Part shown: piece after piece, positions 43,193 through 51,641 of the stretch
Position numbering within the stretch: position 1 is the stretch's first letter
How the letters are laid out: every line of letters starts with the position of its first letter
Source: OMPR01 sp965183835
Lineage (GTDB): Bacteria; Pseudomonadota; Alphaproteobacteria; Rhodobacterales; Rhodobacteraceae
Direction: 5' to 3'
NCBI GenBank assembly: GCA_965183835.1
Contig: CBCYME010000019.1
Span: 186,001-250,000 of the forward strand
DNA length: 64,000 bases
Made by a program: the position numbers and the translations under genes
The notes under the pieces: model-generated
Seen by the model: only the letters and a program-made list of their open reading frames with translations
Databases searched by the model: none
Told to the model about the DNA's origin: nothing

Positions 43193-44386
43193 TTGCCCCG
43201 CCCAAGGCTGGAGGTTGCTGACATATTCCGCAAGCACGGTCCCGCGTGGCGGCGGGCCAATGCAGGGCATGTCAGCCTGAGCCAGCTGAAGGTGATGTCG
43301 GCGATAGAGGCCTGCCGGACCGAGGCACTCGGTGGGCATGTGGCAGCCTGCACCAAGTGCGATCACCAGCATATCGCCTACAATAGCTGCAAGAACCGGC
43401 ATTGCCCGAAGTGTCAGGGACCTGCTGCGCGTGACTGGATGGCGGCACGGGCCGAAGACTTGCTGCCCGTTGAGTACTTCCATGTGGTCTTCACCCTGCC
43501 AGCCGAGATTGCCCGCATCGCCCTTTGGAACAAGCGGGCCGTCTACGGCCTGCTGTTCCGGGCGTCCGCCGAGACCGTGATGACCATCGCCGCTGATCCC
43601 AAGCGCATGGGTGCTCGCGTTGGCATGACCAGCGTGCTGCATACTTGGGGATCTGCGCTGACGCATCATCCCCACATTCACATGATCGTCCCGGGCGGCG
43701 GCCTGTCACCGGGTGGCACTCGGTGGATCGCCAGCAAACCGGGCTTCTTCCTGCATGTGCGAGTGTTGTCGCGCCTGTTCCGACGCCTGTTCATCGAAGG
43801 GTTGATGGCGCTGCATCGCTCGGGTGATCTGGCGTTTTATAGTGACCTAAAAGGGCTGGCTAAAACCGGTGCATTTGCAAACTGGTTGGCCCCGTTCCGC
43901 AAAATTGAATGGGTGGTCTATGCCAAACCACCCTTCGGCGGACCGGAGGCAGTTCTGGCCTACCTCAGTCGTTACACGCACCGTGTCGCAATCTCGAACC
44001 AGCGCCTCGTCTGCGCCGATGCAAACGCCGTAGCGTTCCGATGGAAGGACTATCGCATCAAGAGTGGTGACCGACAAAAGGTGATGCGTTTGCCCACAGA
44101 AGAGTTCATCCGACGGTTCCTGATGCATGTTCTGCCCGACGGGTTCCACCGCATCCGACATTACGGTTTGCTGGCTTCCGCTCAACGCAAGGCCAACATC
44201 GCAAAGGTCCGTGCCCTGATTGGGGCAAGCGCTCCAGAACAAGAACCACGCTACGCCGATGATCCCGCACCACTTGCATTGCGGGAACCATGCCCCTGTT
44301 GTGGTGGCACGATGCTGATCATCGAAACATTCAAACGCGGGCAGATTCCCCGATCCCGCGCCCCACCAAGGAAACAGGCCGCATGA
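43193..44386 (+). CDS. IS91-family Y2 HUH transposase (copy 2)
   Basis: A 397-residue transposase with the zinc-finger block CTKCDHQHIAYNSCKNRHC (53-71), HUH in LTHHPHIHMIVPGG, and paired tyrosines in LAYLSRYTHR (Y-x3-Y). It appears complete and is the only intact transposase of this subtype here, so it could also mobilise copy 1 in trans. The start is a TTG at 43193, with no better in-frame start nearby. Confidence 0.93.
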   Translation: MPRPRLEVADIFRKHGPAWRRANAGHVSLSQLKVMSAIEACRTEALGGHVAACTKCDHQHIAYNSCKNRHCPKCQGPAARDWMAARAEDLLPVEYFHVVFTLPAEIARIALWNKRAVYGLLFRASAETVMTIAADPKRMGARVGMTSVLHTWGSALTHHPHIHMIVPGGGLSPGGTRWIASKPGFFLHVRVLSRLFRRLFIEGLMALHRSGDLAFYSDLKGLAKTGAFANWLAPFRKIEWVVYAKPPFGGPEAVLAYLSRYTHRVAISNQRLVCADANAVAFRWKDYRIKSGDRQKVMRLPTEEFIRRFLMHVLPDGFHRIRHYGLLASAQRKANIAKVRALIGASAPEQEPRYADDPAPLALREPCPCCGGTMLIIETFKRGQIPRSRAPPRKQAA

Positions 44387-44856
44387 TCAATTGCCCGTTC
44401 ATCTCATCCTATGCAAACCGGTTGCTTCAGCGACAACGGCCAAAATCCGTTGTGCGCAGCGATCCCAGAAGTCACATAAAAGGTGCAAATCGACAGCGCA
44501 CTAGGCCAATTCCACGGCAACCGCGCTTGCCGAACGGCAAAACAGCCACCTTCAATCCGCAAAACAACGCATCCGCAGCAGCTTCAAAACCAGCCCACAG
44601 CGCTCTTTCCCCATAGATACCGCCCAGCCCCCGCGGCTTCCTCCCTGAGAGATTTTCCAACGCGGGCCACCCTCTCGCCAAGCCGCAACCGCACACTCTG
44701 GCCCGCATCAGAAAATCTTCATCTGAGGCGTCATTCGCTGCGCTTTGCCTCAATGTCTGCTTTGCTGAAACTCGTAACGCGTGTTGGCCATAGCAACCCG
44801 AGAAACTGAGAAACCCCAAGCATCTATACAAAGAAACTCATCATGGAGATGTATAG

Positions 44857-45093
44857 ATGTTTACGACGTTCACGCTGCTCCTGGCAGTCGGGTGCGGCTT
44901 TCGGCTGGCCCTGAACTGGGGGTTGAGGCGGCGCTTCGACCTTAGCCTATCAGTCCCGCAGGCACTTGTTGGTGTGCTGGTTGTGCTGGCCGGACTGCCC
45001 GACCTGATCACACCAATTCCCTTCCCTCTCCCCCTCAGCTTTACCCTCGGGTTTCTGGTGCCTGACTTCCTGTTTCGCAGGGGGCTGCAATGA
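44857..45093 (+). CDS. Small hypothetical membrane protein
   Basis: A 78-residue protein of unknown family with two hydrophobic segments (about 1-16 and 33-52) joined by a basic RRRFD stretch. GGAGATGTATAG precedes the ATG. It overlaps the next small gene by 4 bases (ATGA), and the pair lies upstream of an integrase gene, as part of the second integrative module. Confidence 0.55.
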   Translation: MFTTFTLLLAVGCGFRLALNWGLRRRFDLSLSVPQALVGVLVVLAGLPDLITPIPFPLPLSFTLGFLVPDFLFRRGLQ

Positions 45094-45278
45094 CAGACTG
45101 GCACCTCAAGGAAGACGACATCGTTGTGATCCGGGCCTTCGACGACATCCCGGAACATCTGTTTCGCGTCTGGGAAGTCTATGAGGACTGCATCACGGGA
45201 TACTCGATCTCAGGGCCTCTGAAAGGCGAGTACGGCGAACCTGCCTTTGACCTGATCTTACGGCTACACGACGCATAA
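45090..45278 (+). CDS. Small hypothetical protein of the integrase module
   Basis: A 62-residue acidic protein (DWHLKEDDIVVIRAFDDIPEH, part) with no recognised domain. It overlaps the upstream membrane protein by 4 bases and lies 106 bases before the integrase. The beta-rich pattern and ending LILRLHDA could be a small regulator or excisionase substitute, but nothing proves this. Confidence 0.5.
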   Translation: MTDWHLKEDDIVVIRAFDDIPEHLFRVWEVYEDCITGYSISGPLKGEYGEPAFDLILRLHDA

Positions 45279-45384
45279 GTCGCCAATCGGCAGGGAACTT
45301 CCCTAACGAAGTATCCCTCTGATCCCAATCACAAAATCCAAATCACAGACAAAACTGGGGCGAATGCCCCCAGAAGGAGGACGC

Positions 45385-46632
45385 ATGTCCACTAAAATCA
45401 AGTACGCCTATCTCAAGCAGCAGACGTGGCTGTATCGGCGCAATTACCCCAAACACCTGCAACCTGTCCTTGGTCAAGCCCTGAAGCAATCTCTCAAGAC
45501 TGGAGATGCGCGTGTGGCCAAGGCGCGGGTGATCGATGCCAACGCTAACTTTGCCAAGATCGTGGGTGAAGCCGAAGCACAGGTCAATTCAGAAACCCGA
45601 CAACCAACCAATCAGGGTGTCGTGATCAGAGTTGCAGCACCAGCATTCCAGCGGGCAAGGATGTTGGGGCAAAGCACCGTCTCTGATCTTGCACGGGTTT
45701 ATCTGCGCAAACGATCACAGGAGCTTAGCCCGGGCACCTTCAAGTCGGTACGCTTCAGCATCGGCTTGTTGGTCTCAGTTTGGGGTGGCCGTAAGATCGT
45801 CTCCCTCTGTCGAACCGATGGTCAGGCGCTCCTCAGGCTGATTGCCAAACTCTCCCCTGATGTCGCCAAATCCGCATCAAGCAAGGGGGCAAGCCTGAAG
45901 CAGCTTGTGGCTTTGTCCAGGGGGTCAGACAAGACCATTGCACCGCAGACCCAGAAACGGATCTGGAAACAGGTGTGTCAGTTTCTCGACTGGTGCGTCA
46001 GCGAGGGTCACATTGGCGAGCATTGCTTTAGTGCAATCAAAGTCACAGCCAAGGTTCTGGTGCAGAGCTATGCCGTCCTGACCAACGGTGAAGTCACTGA
46101 CTTGCTGGCGGCAAAAGACCCAATTCTAACCCCCATCCTGTCGCTGTGTTTGCTGTCAGGGCTGCGCTCCGGCGAGGCCTGCGGGTTGTTGGCGGAAGAT
46201 CTGACAAGCAAGGGCAATCTTGGCGTCTTTGTCAGGGTGAGGCCAAACAAGCGCCGGGGATTGAAGTCCAAAGCCGCTGAACGTGAGGTGCCTCTGCATG
46301 ATCAGATGCTGCCGATCATTCAGGCACTGCCAAGTGAGGGGCCACTGTTCCCGGATCTAACCGTGGACAAGATCACCAAGCGGTTCACAATCCTGCGGCG
46401 ACACCTTGATCTAAGTCGTCCAGGGCTTGTGTTCCATTCCACCCGCAAGTGGTTCATCACCCAGTGTGAGCGGACCGGTGTTCCTGAGCATTTTACAGCC
46501 AGCCTTGTCGGTCACCAATCAGCTCGGTCCGAGAACAAGCTCACCTATGGGCTCTACTCTGCCGGGATCAGTGACGCCCAAAAACGGGAGATCATTGATC
46601 AGGTGACGTTGCCGGTGGGTGCGCCGGTATGA
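45385..46632 (+). CDS. Tyrosine site-specific integrase (DUF6538-type N-terminus)
   Basis: A 415-residue integrase with an N-terminal arm-binding segment (TWLYRRNYPKHLQPVLG), a core-binding domain at about 95-230, and a catalytic domain with Arg in SGLRSGEACGLL, His-x-x-Arg in FHSTRKWFITQ, His in VGHQS and Tyr in LTYGLYSAG. The ATG at 45385 has a strong AAGGAGG 5 bases upstream; an earlier ATG at 45364 is less likely. The last 4 bases overlap a small gene. No tRNA target lies nearby, so its attachment site is not identified. The gene appears intact. Confidence 0.9.
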   Translation: MSTKIKYAYLKQQTWLYRRNYPKHLQPVLGQALKQSLKTGDARVAKARVIDANANFAKIVGEAEAQVNSETRQPTNQGVVIRVAAPAFQRARMLGQSTVSDLARVYLRKRSQELSPGTFKSVRFSIGLLVSVWGGRKIVSLCRTDGQALLRLIAKLSPDVAKSASSKGASLKQLVALSRGSDKTIAPQTQKRIWKQVCQFLDWCVSEGHIGEHCFSAIKVTAKVLVQSYAVLTNGEVTDLLAAKDPILTPILSLCLLSGLRSGEACGLLAEDLTSKGNLGVFVRVRPNKRRGLKSKAAEREVPLHDQMLPIIQALPSEGPLFPDLTVDKITKRFTILRRHLDLSRPGLVFHSTRKWFITQCERTGVPEHFTASLVGHQSARSENKLTYGLYSAGISDAQKREIIDQVTLPVGAPV

Positions 46633-46814
46633 GCTCTTCGGGTCCAACCCCTGACATTGACGCCTTCGAGGAACGTGCAGCTATCGCCCAGTATGACGGA
46701 GGTTTATCGCGCAAGCGGGCGGAAGATCTGGCGGCGCAAGGACAGGGCTTCAAGGATGCTGATCAGTACTGGCAGTGGTTGGCTGAGTATGTCCTGAACA
46801 AGCGTCAAGCATAA
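46629..46814 (+). CDS. Small hypothetical protein coupled to the integrase
   Basis: A 61-residue soluble, acidic, helix-rich protein (FEERAAIAQYDGGLSRKRAE, part) starting inside the integrase stop (4-base overlap). The family is not recognised. Its translational coupling to an integrase suggests a partner in integration or excision control (inference). Confidence 0.55.
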   Translation: MSSSGPTPDIDAFEERAAIAQYDGGLSRKRAEDLAAQGQGFKDADQYWQWLAEYVLNKRQA

Positions 46815-47234
46815 GCTGCTCCACCTAAAACTCTCCCGTCCGGATGCCCTTTTTGTGGGTGTCTGGGCGGGGTATCTCTTGCAATTATTTTTTGCTTTGA
46901 GTGAACCTGGAACTGCGTCTAAGGGAACTAACGCCCTTACGTCAACGGCATCAAACGGCCCAAAGCGGACATGGCGCTTCGACACTCCCGGCCCATATCC
47001 GCCGCCGGAACTTGATTGAGCGAAGGTCTGGAATAGGGCCTGACCTGCCAGTTGCGATTCAGTTAGCTCAACTCCACAGCGGACATTGTCCACGTATCTC
47101 GTGGCGCGATCATTTGTTCCCATTTTGCAGAACGATAAATTTTGCATAGAAAGCCTAGAGGCCAGCATCTGGCTGGCGCGATTTAGCTTTGAGGCCTAGA
47201 GCCAGACTATCTCCGCTAGCGACTACGGTCAATT
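46815..47234. other. Non-coding stretch between integrase module and IS3 element
   Basis: 420 bases with no gene I can support. An antisense open frame across it has no sensible protein pattern. The segment AACGGCCCAAAGCGGACAT resembles the short intergenic debris often seen next to mobile elements in this group. Confidence 0.4.
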
Positions 47235-47540
47235 TGGACCTGTCGCGGTTTGATGCCGCTCCTTTGATGGCATTTACTGCAACAAAGGAGGCTGACTATG
47301 GGACAGAAACGGACGGACGAATTCCGCCATGATGCGGAGCGTATCGCGCTGACCAGTGGGCTAACGCGTAAGCAGGTAGCTGATGATTTGGGTGTCGGGA
47401 TGTCGACGCTGAACAAATGGATCACAGCGCACCGAGATACAGATGTGGTTTCGAAAGAGGATTTGAGCCTCGCCCAAGAGAATGACCGGCTCCGGCGCGA
47501 GAACCGCATTCTCAAGGAGGAGAGGGAGATCTTAAAAAAC

Positions 47541-47779
47541 CGTTCCGGGTTTTGGCCCGCCTGTGCGCGGTAGAAACAGCCCGTGCTAGTGTTGCTCTAT
47601 GAAGGGCAGCGGCCGTTCGCTTATTGGTGGTCTGCTTTTGGGCAGAACCCCGTTAAAAAACGTGGTCCATGGGTTGATGCGAACTTGAGAGTGGTGACGC
47701 TGTTGTACGGTGATCCCGGTTAGGAAGATGACGGATTTGCATAGCCCACGCCCTTCTGTTGCCAACAGGAGGACAGAAG
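47541..47779 (+). ncRNA. Candidate bridge RNA of the IS110 element
   Basis: IS110 recombinases of the IS621 type use a structured RNA from the non-coding left end to choose donor and target. In this left end, TTAAAAAA at 47653-47660 is identical to the eight bases of target just left of the insertion (47532-47539). TTAGGAA at 47720-47726 is identical to the last seven bases of the element (49144-49150). The 5' target-like and 3' donor-like order is that expected of target- and donor-binding loops. The matches are short and one is A-rich, so this is a hypothesis. Confidence 0.45.
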
Positions 47780-49147
47780 ATGGCGAAGCAAAAGAGCCAC
47801 AAGACGCCAGCGATTGAGACCGTGAACATCGGCGCTGCTGCTGTTGATATCGGTTCACGAGAGCACATGGCGGCGGTGAACCCCGACGCGACCGACGACC
47901 CGGTACGCGCGTTTGGCACCTTCACCCATGACCTGCATAATCTTGCTGATTGGTTCAAAACGCACGGCGTTACCAGCGTTGCGATGGAATCCACGGGTGT
48001 CTACTGGATTCCGGCTTACGAGATACTTGAGCAGCACGGCTTCGAGGTCATTCTGGTCAACGCGCGCTATGCCAAGAATGTCCCAGGCCGCAAAACCGAC
48101 GTAAGCGATGCCAGTTGGTTACGACAGCTGCATTCCTACGGTTTGCTACGCGGCAGTTTCCGCCCATCAGCTGAGATCGCCACACTGCGGGCGTACCTGC
48201 GCCAACGGGAGAGGTTGGTAGAGTATGCGGCGGCCCATATCCAACACATGCAGAAGGCACTGATGGAAATGAACCTGCAACTGCATCACGTTGTGTCTGA
48301 CATCACCGGTGTAACCGGAATGAAGATCATCCGCGCGATCGCCGCAGGCGAACGGGATTTGGACGTTTTGGCATCTCATCGCGATGTCCGCTGTCGCGCA
48401 TCTGTTGAGACAATCAAAGCTGCCCTGAACGGTAACGATCGTCCGGAGCACCTCTTCGCGCTGACCCAGTCACTGGAGCTCTATGACTTCTACAAAGGCA
48501 AAATGCTGGAATGCGATCGCCATCTTGAGGCTACGCTAGCCGAACTGGGCGCAGACCAAGATCACGACCCCAGCCAGCTACCCCGTCCACGCACAAAGAC
48601 CAAGCAGGTCAGCACGCCGTCATTTGATGTACGCGCGGCGCTGTTTGGAGTTCTTGGTGTTGATCTGACCGAGATCCATGGGATGGGACCTTCACTATCG
48701 CTCAAGTTGGTTGGGGAGTGTGGGACTGACCTGCGCGCATGGCCAAGTGCCAAACACTTCACGTCATGGCTGTGTCTGGCACCGGGCAACAAAATATCTG
48801 GTGGAAAAATGCTGTCGTCTCGGACGCGACGGTCATCGAGCCGCGCCGCTGCCCTCTTACGATTGGCCGCTGTTACAATCGGACGAAGTGATACTGCTCT
48901 TGGCGCATTTTATCGACGGTTGGCCGCCCGAGCAGGCAAGGCCAAGGCAGTCACTGCGACGGCGCGCAAGATCGCCGTGCTGTTCTACAACACCCTACGG
49001 CATGGCATGACGTACAAAGACCCCGGCGCAGCACATTATGAGGAACGGTACCGCAACCGTGTCCTTGGTAACCTAAAGCGTCGCGCCAAGTCATTCGGAT
49101 ATGATTTGCACGAACTGCCTGCCGAGGTTGATATGGCTGTTTCTTAG
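47780..49147 (+). CDS. IS110-family transposase
   Basis: A 455-residue DEDD-type recombinase. The N-terminal RuvC-like domain has Asp in AAAVDIGSREH, Glu in VAMESTGVYW, and the paired Asp in GRKTDVSDASWL. A coiled middle follows, and the C-terminal Tnp_20 domain has IHGMGPSLSLKLVGE, WLCLAPGNKISGGK and the catalytic Ser region. AGGAGG lies 8 bases before the ATG at 47780. It appears intact. Confidence 0.93.
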   Translation: MAKQKSHKTPAIETVNIGAAAVDIGSREHMAAVNPDATDDPVRAFGTFTHDLHNLADWFKTHGVTSVAMESTGVYWIPAYEILEQHGFEVILVNARYAKNVPGRKTDVSDASWLRQLHSYGLLRGSFRPSAEIATLRAYLRQRERLVEYAAAHIQHMQKALMEMNLQLHHVVSDITGVTGMKIIRAIAAGERDLDVLASHRDVRCRASVETIKAALNGNDRPEHLFALTQSLELYDFYKGKMLECDRHLEATLAELGADQDHDPSQLPRPRTKTKQVSTPSFDVRAALFGVLGVDLTEIHGMGPSLSLKLVGECGTDLRAWPSAKHFTSWLCLAPGNKISGGKMLSSRTRRSSSRAAALLRLAAVTIGRSDTALGAFYRRLAARAGKAKAVTATARKIAVLFYNTLRHGMTYKDPGAAHYEERYRNRVLGNLKRRAKSFGYDLHELPAEVDMAVS

Positions 49148-49179
49148 GAAGCAACGCAGTTCTTCGCGGGCCAAAAGCC

Positions 49180-50082
49180 ATGAGGTTCAGGTTCAGGTTC
49201 ATTGAAGAACACGCGGAGACTTTCGAAACGGCGCGTCTTTGCAAGGTCATGGATGTCAGTTCACGTGGTTTACGTGCGTTCCGCAATCGACCGGCCAGTC
49301 GCAGACAGCGGTCTGATTTGGTCACGCTGGCCCACATCAAGGAGCCGTCCCGTCTCAGTCTGGGCAGTTATGGCCGGCCACGCATGACCGAAGAACTGAA
49401 AGAGATCGGCTTGGATGTCGGTCACCGTCGTGTCGGACGTTTGATGCGTCAGAACGGCATATCTGTTGTGAGAACGCGCAAACACAAGGTCACAACCGAC
49501 AGCGATCACAAGTTCAACATTGCGCCGAACCTGTTGGATCGCGATTTCAACGCCGACAAGCCCAATCAAAAATGGGCTGGCGATATCAGCTATGTCTGGA
49601 CACGCGAGGGGTGGCTTTATCTCGCGGTGATCCTGGACCTGCATTCCCGTCGTGTCATTGGATGGGCTGTAAGCAACCGGATGAAACGTGACCTGGCGAT
49701 CCGGGCGTTGAAAATGGCAATCGCGTTCCGACAACCACCCAAGGATTGAATTCATCACACGGATCGCGGGTCGCAATATTGTTCGCACGACGACCAGAAG
49801 ATCCTGCGCGAGAACGGGTTCAAGGTGTCGATGAGCGGCAAGGGTAACTGCTATGACAACGCGGCAGTCGAAACCTTCTTCAAAACCATCAAGTCAGAAC
49901 TGATCTGGCGGCATTCATGGGAAACACGGCGGAAGGCAGAGATGGCGATCTTCCACTCTCATGGTTTGCAAACAAACCATTGCCGTGCAACGGAATACAT
50001 TAACGGGTTCTACAATCCGCGCCGCCGACACTCAGCATTAGGCTGGAAAAGCCCGGTCGCTTTTGAACGGAAGGTCGCTTAA
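49180..50082 (+). pseudogene. IS3-family OrfB with in-frame TGA
   Basis: A 301-codon DDE transposase gene. HTH_21 (MTEELKEIGLDVGHRRVGRL, part), Asp in WAGDISYV, then an in-frame TGA at 49747-49749, where relatives have Cys in KDCIHHTDRGSQY. The frame continues with the second Asp and the Glu region (DNAAVETFFKTIKSEL) to a normal end. A TGC or TGT to TGA change accounts for it. Element 2 cannot make its own full transposase. Confidence 0.9.
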
Positions 50083-50123
50083 ACGAGCACTGGGAGCGGC
50101 ACAAAAGCGTGACAGGTCCAAAA

Positions 50124-50152
50124 CGGCCCCACCCAGCATGAGGGAGGGGCCG
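50124..50152 (-). terminator. Terminator of ssb
   Basis: An 11-bp stem with one mismatch (50124-50134 with 50142-50152) and a 7-base loop. On the minus strand it is followed by GTTT and then by the inserted IS3 end. Confidence 0.75.
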
Positions 50153-50231
50153 CACAATCTCAACCAAACAACCCAGATCCGTGTTTCTGGTTCATTGTTT
50201 CGTCGCTATTACGTTTGGTGATCCGTTCGTA

Positions 50232-50771
50232 TCAGAACGGGATCTCGTCGTCGTCGATGCCACCTGATGCCGGGCCACGGCCACCGCCGCCCTGAGGGGC
50301 GCCGCCGCCGCCGTATGAGTCGCCTTGGGGCCCGCTGTCATAGCCGCCGCCGTAGCCGCCACCTTGATTACCACCACCGCCGTAGCCACCGCCACCACCT
50401 TGACCGCCGCCACCTTCGCCGCGTCCGTCAAGCATGGTCAATGTTGAGCCAAACCCCTGTAAAACGACTTCGGTGGAATACTTGTCCTGACCAGATTGGT
50501 CCTGCCACTTGCGAGTTTGCAATTGTCCTTCGATGTAAACTTTGGACCCTTTGCGCAGATATTGTTCTGCAACGCGCACCAAGCCTTCGGTAAAGATGGC
50601 GACCGAGTGCCATTCAGTGCGTTCGCGGCGTTCGCCGGTGTTGCGGTCTTTCCAGTTTTCCGAGGTGGCAATGCGCAAGTTGCAGACTTTGCCGCCGTTC
50701 TGAAACGACCGGACCTCGGGGTCACGCCCAAGATTACCGATTAGAATGACTTTGTTGACTGAGCCCGCCAT
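50232..50771 (-). CDS. ssb: Single-stranded DNA-binding protein
   Basis: A 179-residue SSB. The N-terminal OB fold (MAGSVNKVILIGNLGRDPEV, WHSVAIFTEGL, YIEGQLQTRKWQDQ) is followed by a long glycine-rich disordered tail and the acidic tip DDDEIPF, which recruits replication and repair proteins. The length and glycine-rich linker are typical for alphaproteobacteria. This is core chromosome and marks the right border of the accessory region. Confidence 0.97.
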   Translation of the reverse strand: MAGSVNKVILIGNLGRDPEVRSFQNGGKVCNLRIATSENWKDRNTGERRERTEWHSVAIFTEGLVRVAEQYLRKGSKVYIEGQLQTRKWQDQSGQDKYSTEVVLQGFGSTLTMLDGRGEGGGGQGGGGGYGGGGNQGGGYGGGYDSGPQGDSYGGGGAPQGGGGRGPASGGIDDDEIPF

Positions 50772-50972
50772 GGATTTCCCCGCATGTTTTTTTCCTGATG
50801 CCCGAATCTGAAAGACCCGGCCTTAAGATCATATAATGTGCCACGCCAAGGCGAGACAAGCGAAAGCACTTGCAGCTTTATGCCGACGGGGAAAGCCGAA
50901 AAGTGGCGATACTTTCAATCCCGTTTGAAACGCGTATAGTGCCGGTCGAGGATGAACGAACAGGTTCTAAGA

Positions 50973-51551
50973 ATGCGCAGGCTCATTTCCGGGGTGGTTC
51001 TTGCATCGTTTGCAATGGCAGCGATGCCGGCGTCAGCCGATATGTTTTCGACAAAAAATCGACGGGATCTGTTTAAAAATCAGGCTCGTTTTCTCGATAC
51101 GCGTGGGGCGACCCAATACAAAGGGTCCAAACGACTCAAGCCCTCGTCCTCTCAGAACACGACAAGTCAGCGATACACTGGCAGTTATCGGGGCGCCTAT
51201 CTGAACATGGCCCGCGAGGCCGCGCGCCGTCATAGCGTACCTGAAGAGCTTTTCCTGCGGCTGGTTCAGCAGGAAAGCAATTGGAATCCCAATGCAAAAT
51301 CCCACAAGGGGGCGCTGGGTCTGGCTCAATTGATGCCCGCTACGGCCAGAGGGTTAGGCGTCGATCCAACAGATCCTTATCAGAACCTCGATGGGGGTGC
51401 GCGCTATCTTCAGCGTCAGTTCCGTAAATTCAAATCTTGGCGTTTGGCACTGGCCGCCTACAACGCAGGCCCCGAAGCCGTAGCGAAATACGGTGGCGTG
51501 CCGCCGTATAAAGAGACAAAGAACTACGTAAAAAAGATCTGGGGCAGCTGA
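50973..51551 (+). CDS. Lytic transglycosylase (SLT domain)
   Basis: A 192-residue exported murein hydrolase. A signal peptide (RRLISGVVLASFAMAAMPASA) precedes an SLT domain with the catalytic Glu in RLVQQESNWNP, the GALGLAQLMPATA block and LAAYNAGPEAVAKYGG. It cleaves the MurNAc-GlcNAc bond, forming 1,6-anhydroMurNAc. ATG 50973 places the signal peptide at the N-terminus; ATG 50952 would add seven residues. It is divergent from ssb. Confidence 0.9.
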   Translation: MRRLISGVVLASFAMAAMPASADMFSTKNRRDLFKNQARFLDTRGATQYKGSKRLKPSSSQNTTSQRYTGSYRGAYLNMAREAARRHSVPEELFLRLVQQESNWNPNAKSHKGALGLAQLMPATARGLGVDPTDPYQNLDGGARYLQRQFRKFKSWRLALAAYNAGPEAVAKYGGVPPYKETKNYVKKIWGS

Positions 51552-51641
51552 CGAGTTATTTGCCACCTTGCGCTGCATCAATTCCCGAGTATTTCAGTCT
51601 GATAAATTGATTGAAATCGACTCACTCTCAGGGAATTACAA

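Larger units (their letters stand above)
42164..44723 (+). mobile_element. IS91-family element, copy 2 (intact)
   Basis: A 2560-bp direct repeat of copy 1, separated from it by only 48 bases (42116-42163). Both genes are intact. The tandem direct arrangement fits one-ended rolling-circle transposition or replication past the end signal. Confidence 0.88.
47540..49150 (+). mobile_element. IS110-family insertion sequence
   Basis: About 1611 bp with no terminal inverted repeats, as usual in this family. The limits follow from rebuilding the split OrfA. Both junctions share an AA dinucleotide, a possible recombination core: TTAAAA-AA-CCGTTCC on the left and TTAGG-AA-GCAACG on the right. The left end has 240 non-coding bases before the transposase, and the right end finishes three bases after its stop, the layout of the IS110 group proper. 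Confidence 0.85.
47298..49183 (+). pseudogene. IS3-family OrfA, split by the IS110 insertion
   Basis: The first 81 codons (47298-47539) encode a Tnp_1 HTH (ERIALTSGLTRKQVADDLGV, part, then MSTLNKWI) and a zipper (ENDRLRRENRILKEEREIL). The natural tail, KKATQFFAGQKP and stop, resumes at 49151 after the IS110 element. Joining 47539 to 49151 through the shared AA restores the frame and the classic ATGA overlap with OrfB at 49180. As it stands the frame runs into IS110 DNA and stops at 47571-47573. Confidence 0.85.
47235..50120 (+). mobile_element. IS3-family element 2, interrupted by an IS110-family element
   Basis: Imperfect inverted repeats starting TGGACCTGTC bound the unit (47235 to about 47260 and 50095-50120; about 22 of 26 positions match). 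Inside are orfA, split by IS110, and orfB, which has an in-frame stop. No clear target duplication is seen. The right end abuts the T-tract of the ssb terminator. Confidence 0.85.

Noticed and set aside
46704..47168. Antisense open frame of 154 codons beside the integrase module
   Set aside because: Composition and lack of any domain suggest chance; it also overlaps the 3' end of the small gene at 46629-46814.
23951..50231. A matching right attachment site (second copy of the tRNA-Asn 3' end)
   Set aside because: I looked for the terminal tRNA sequence through the accessory region and at the ssb border and saw no convincing copy.
50280..50450. Possible short tandem repeat or CRISPR-like array
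   Set aside because: The repetition is the glycine-codon-rich C-terminal linker of ssb. No spacer-repeat structure is present anywhere in the window.
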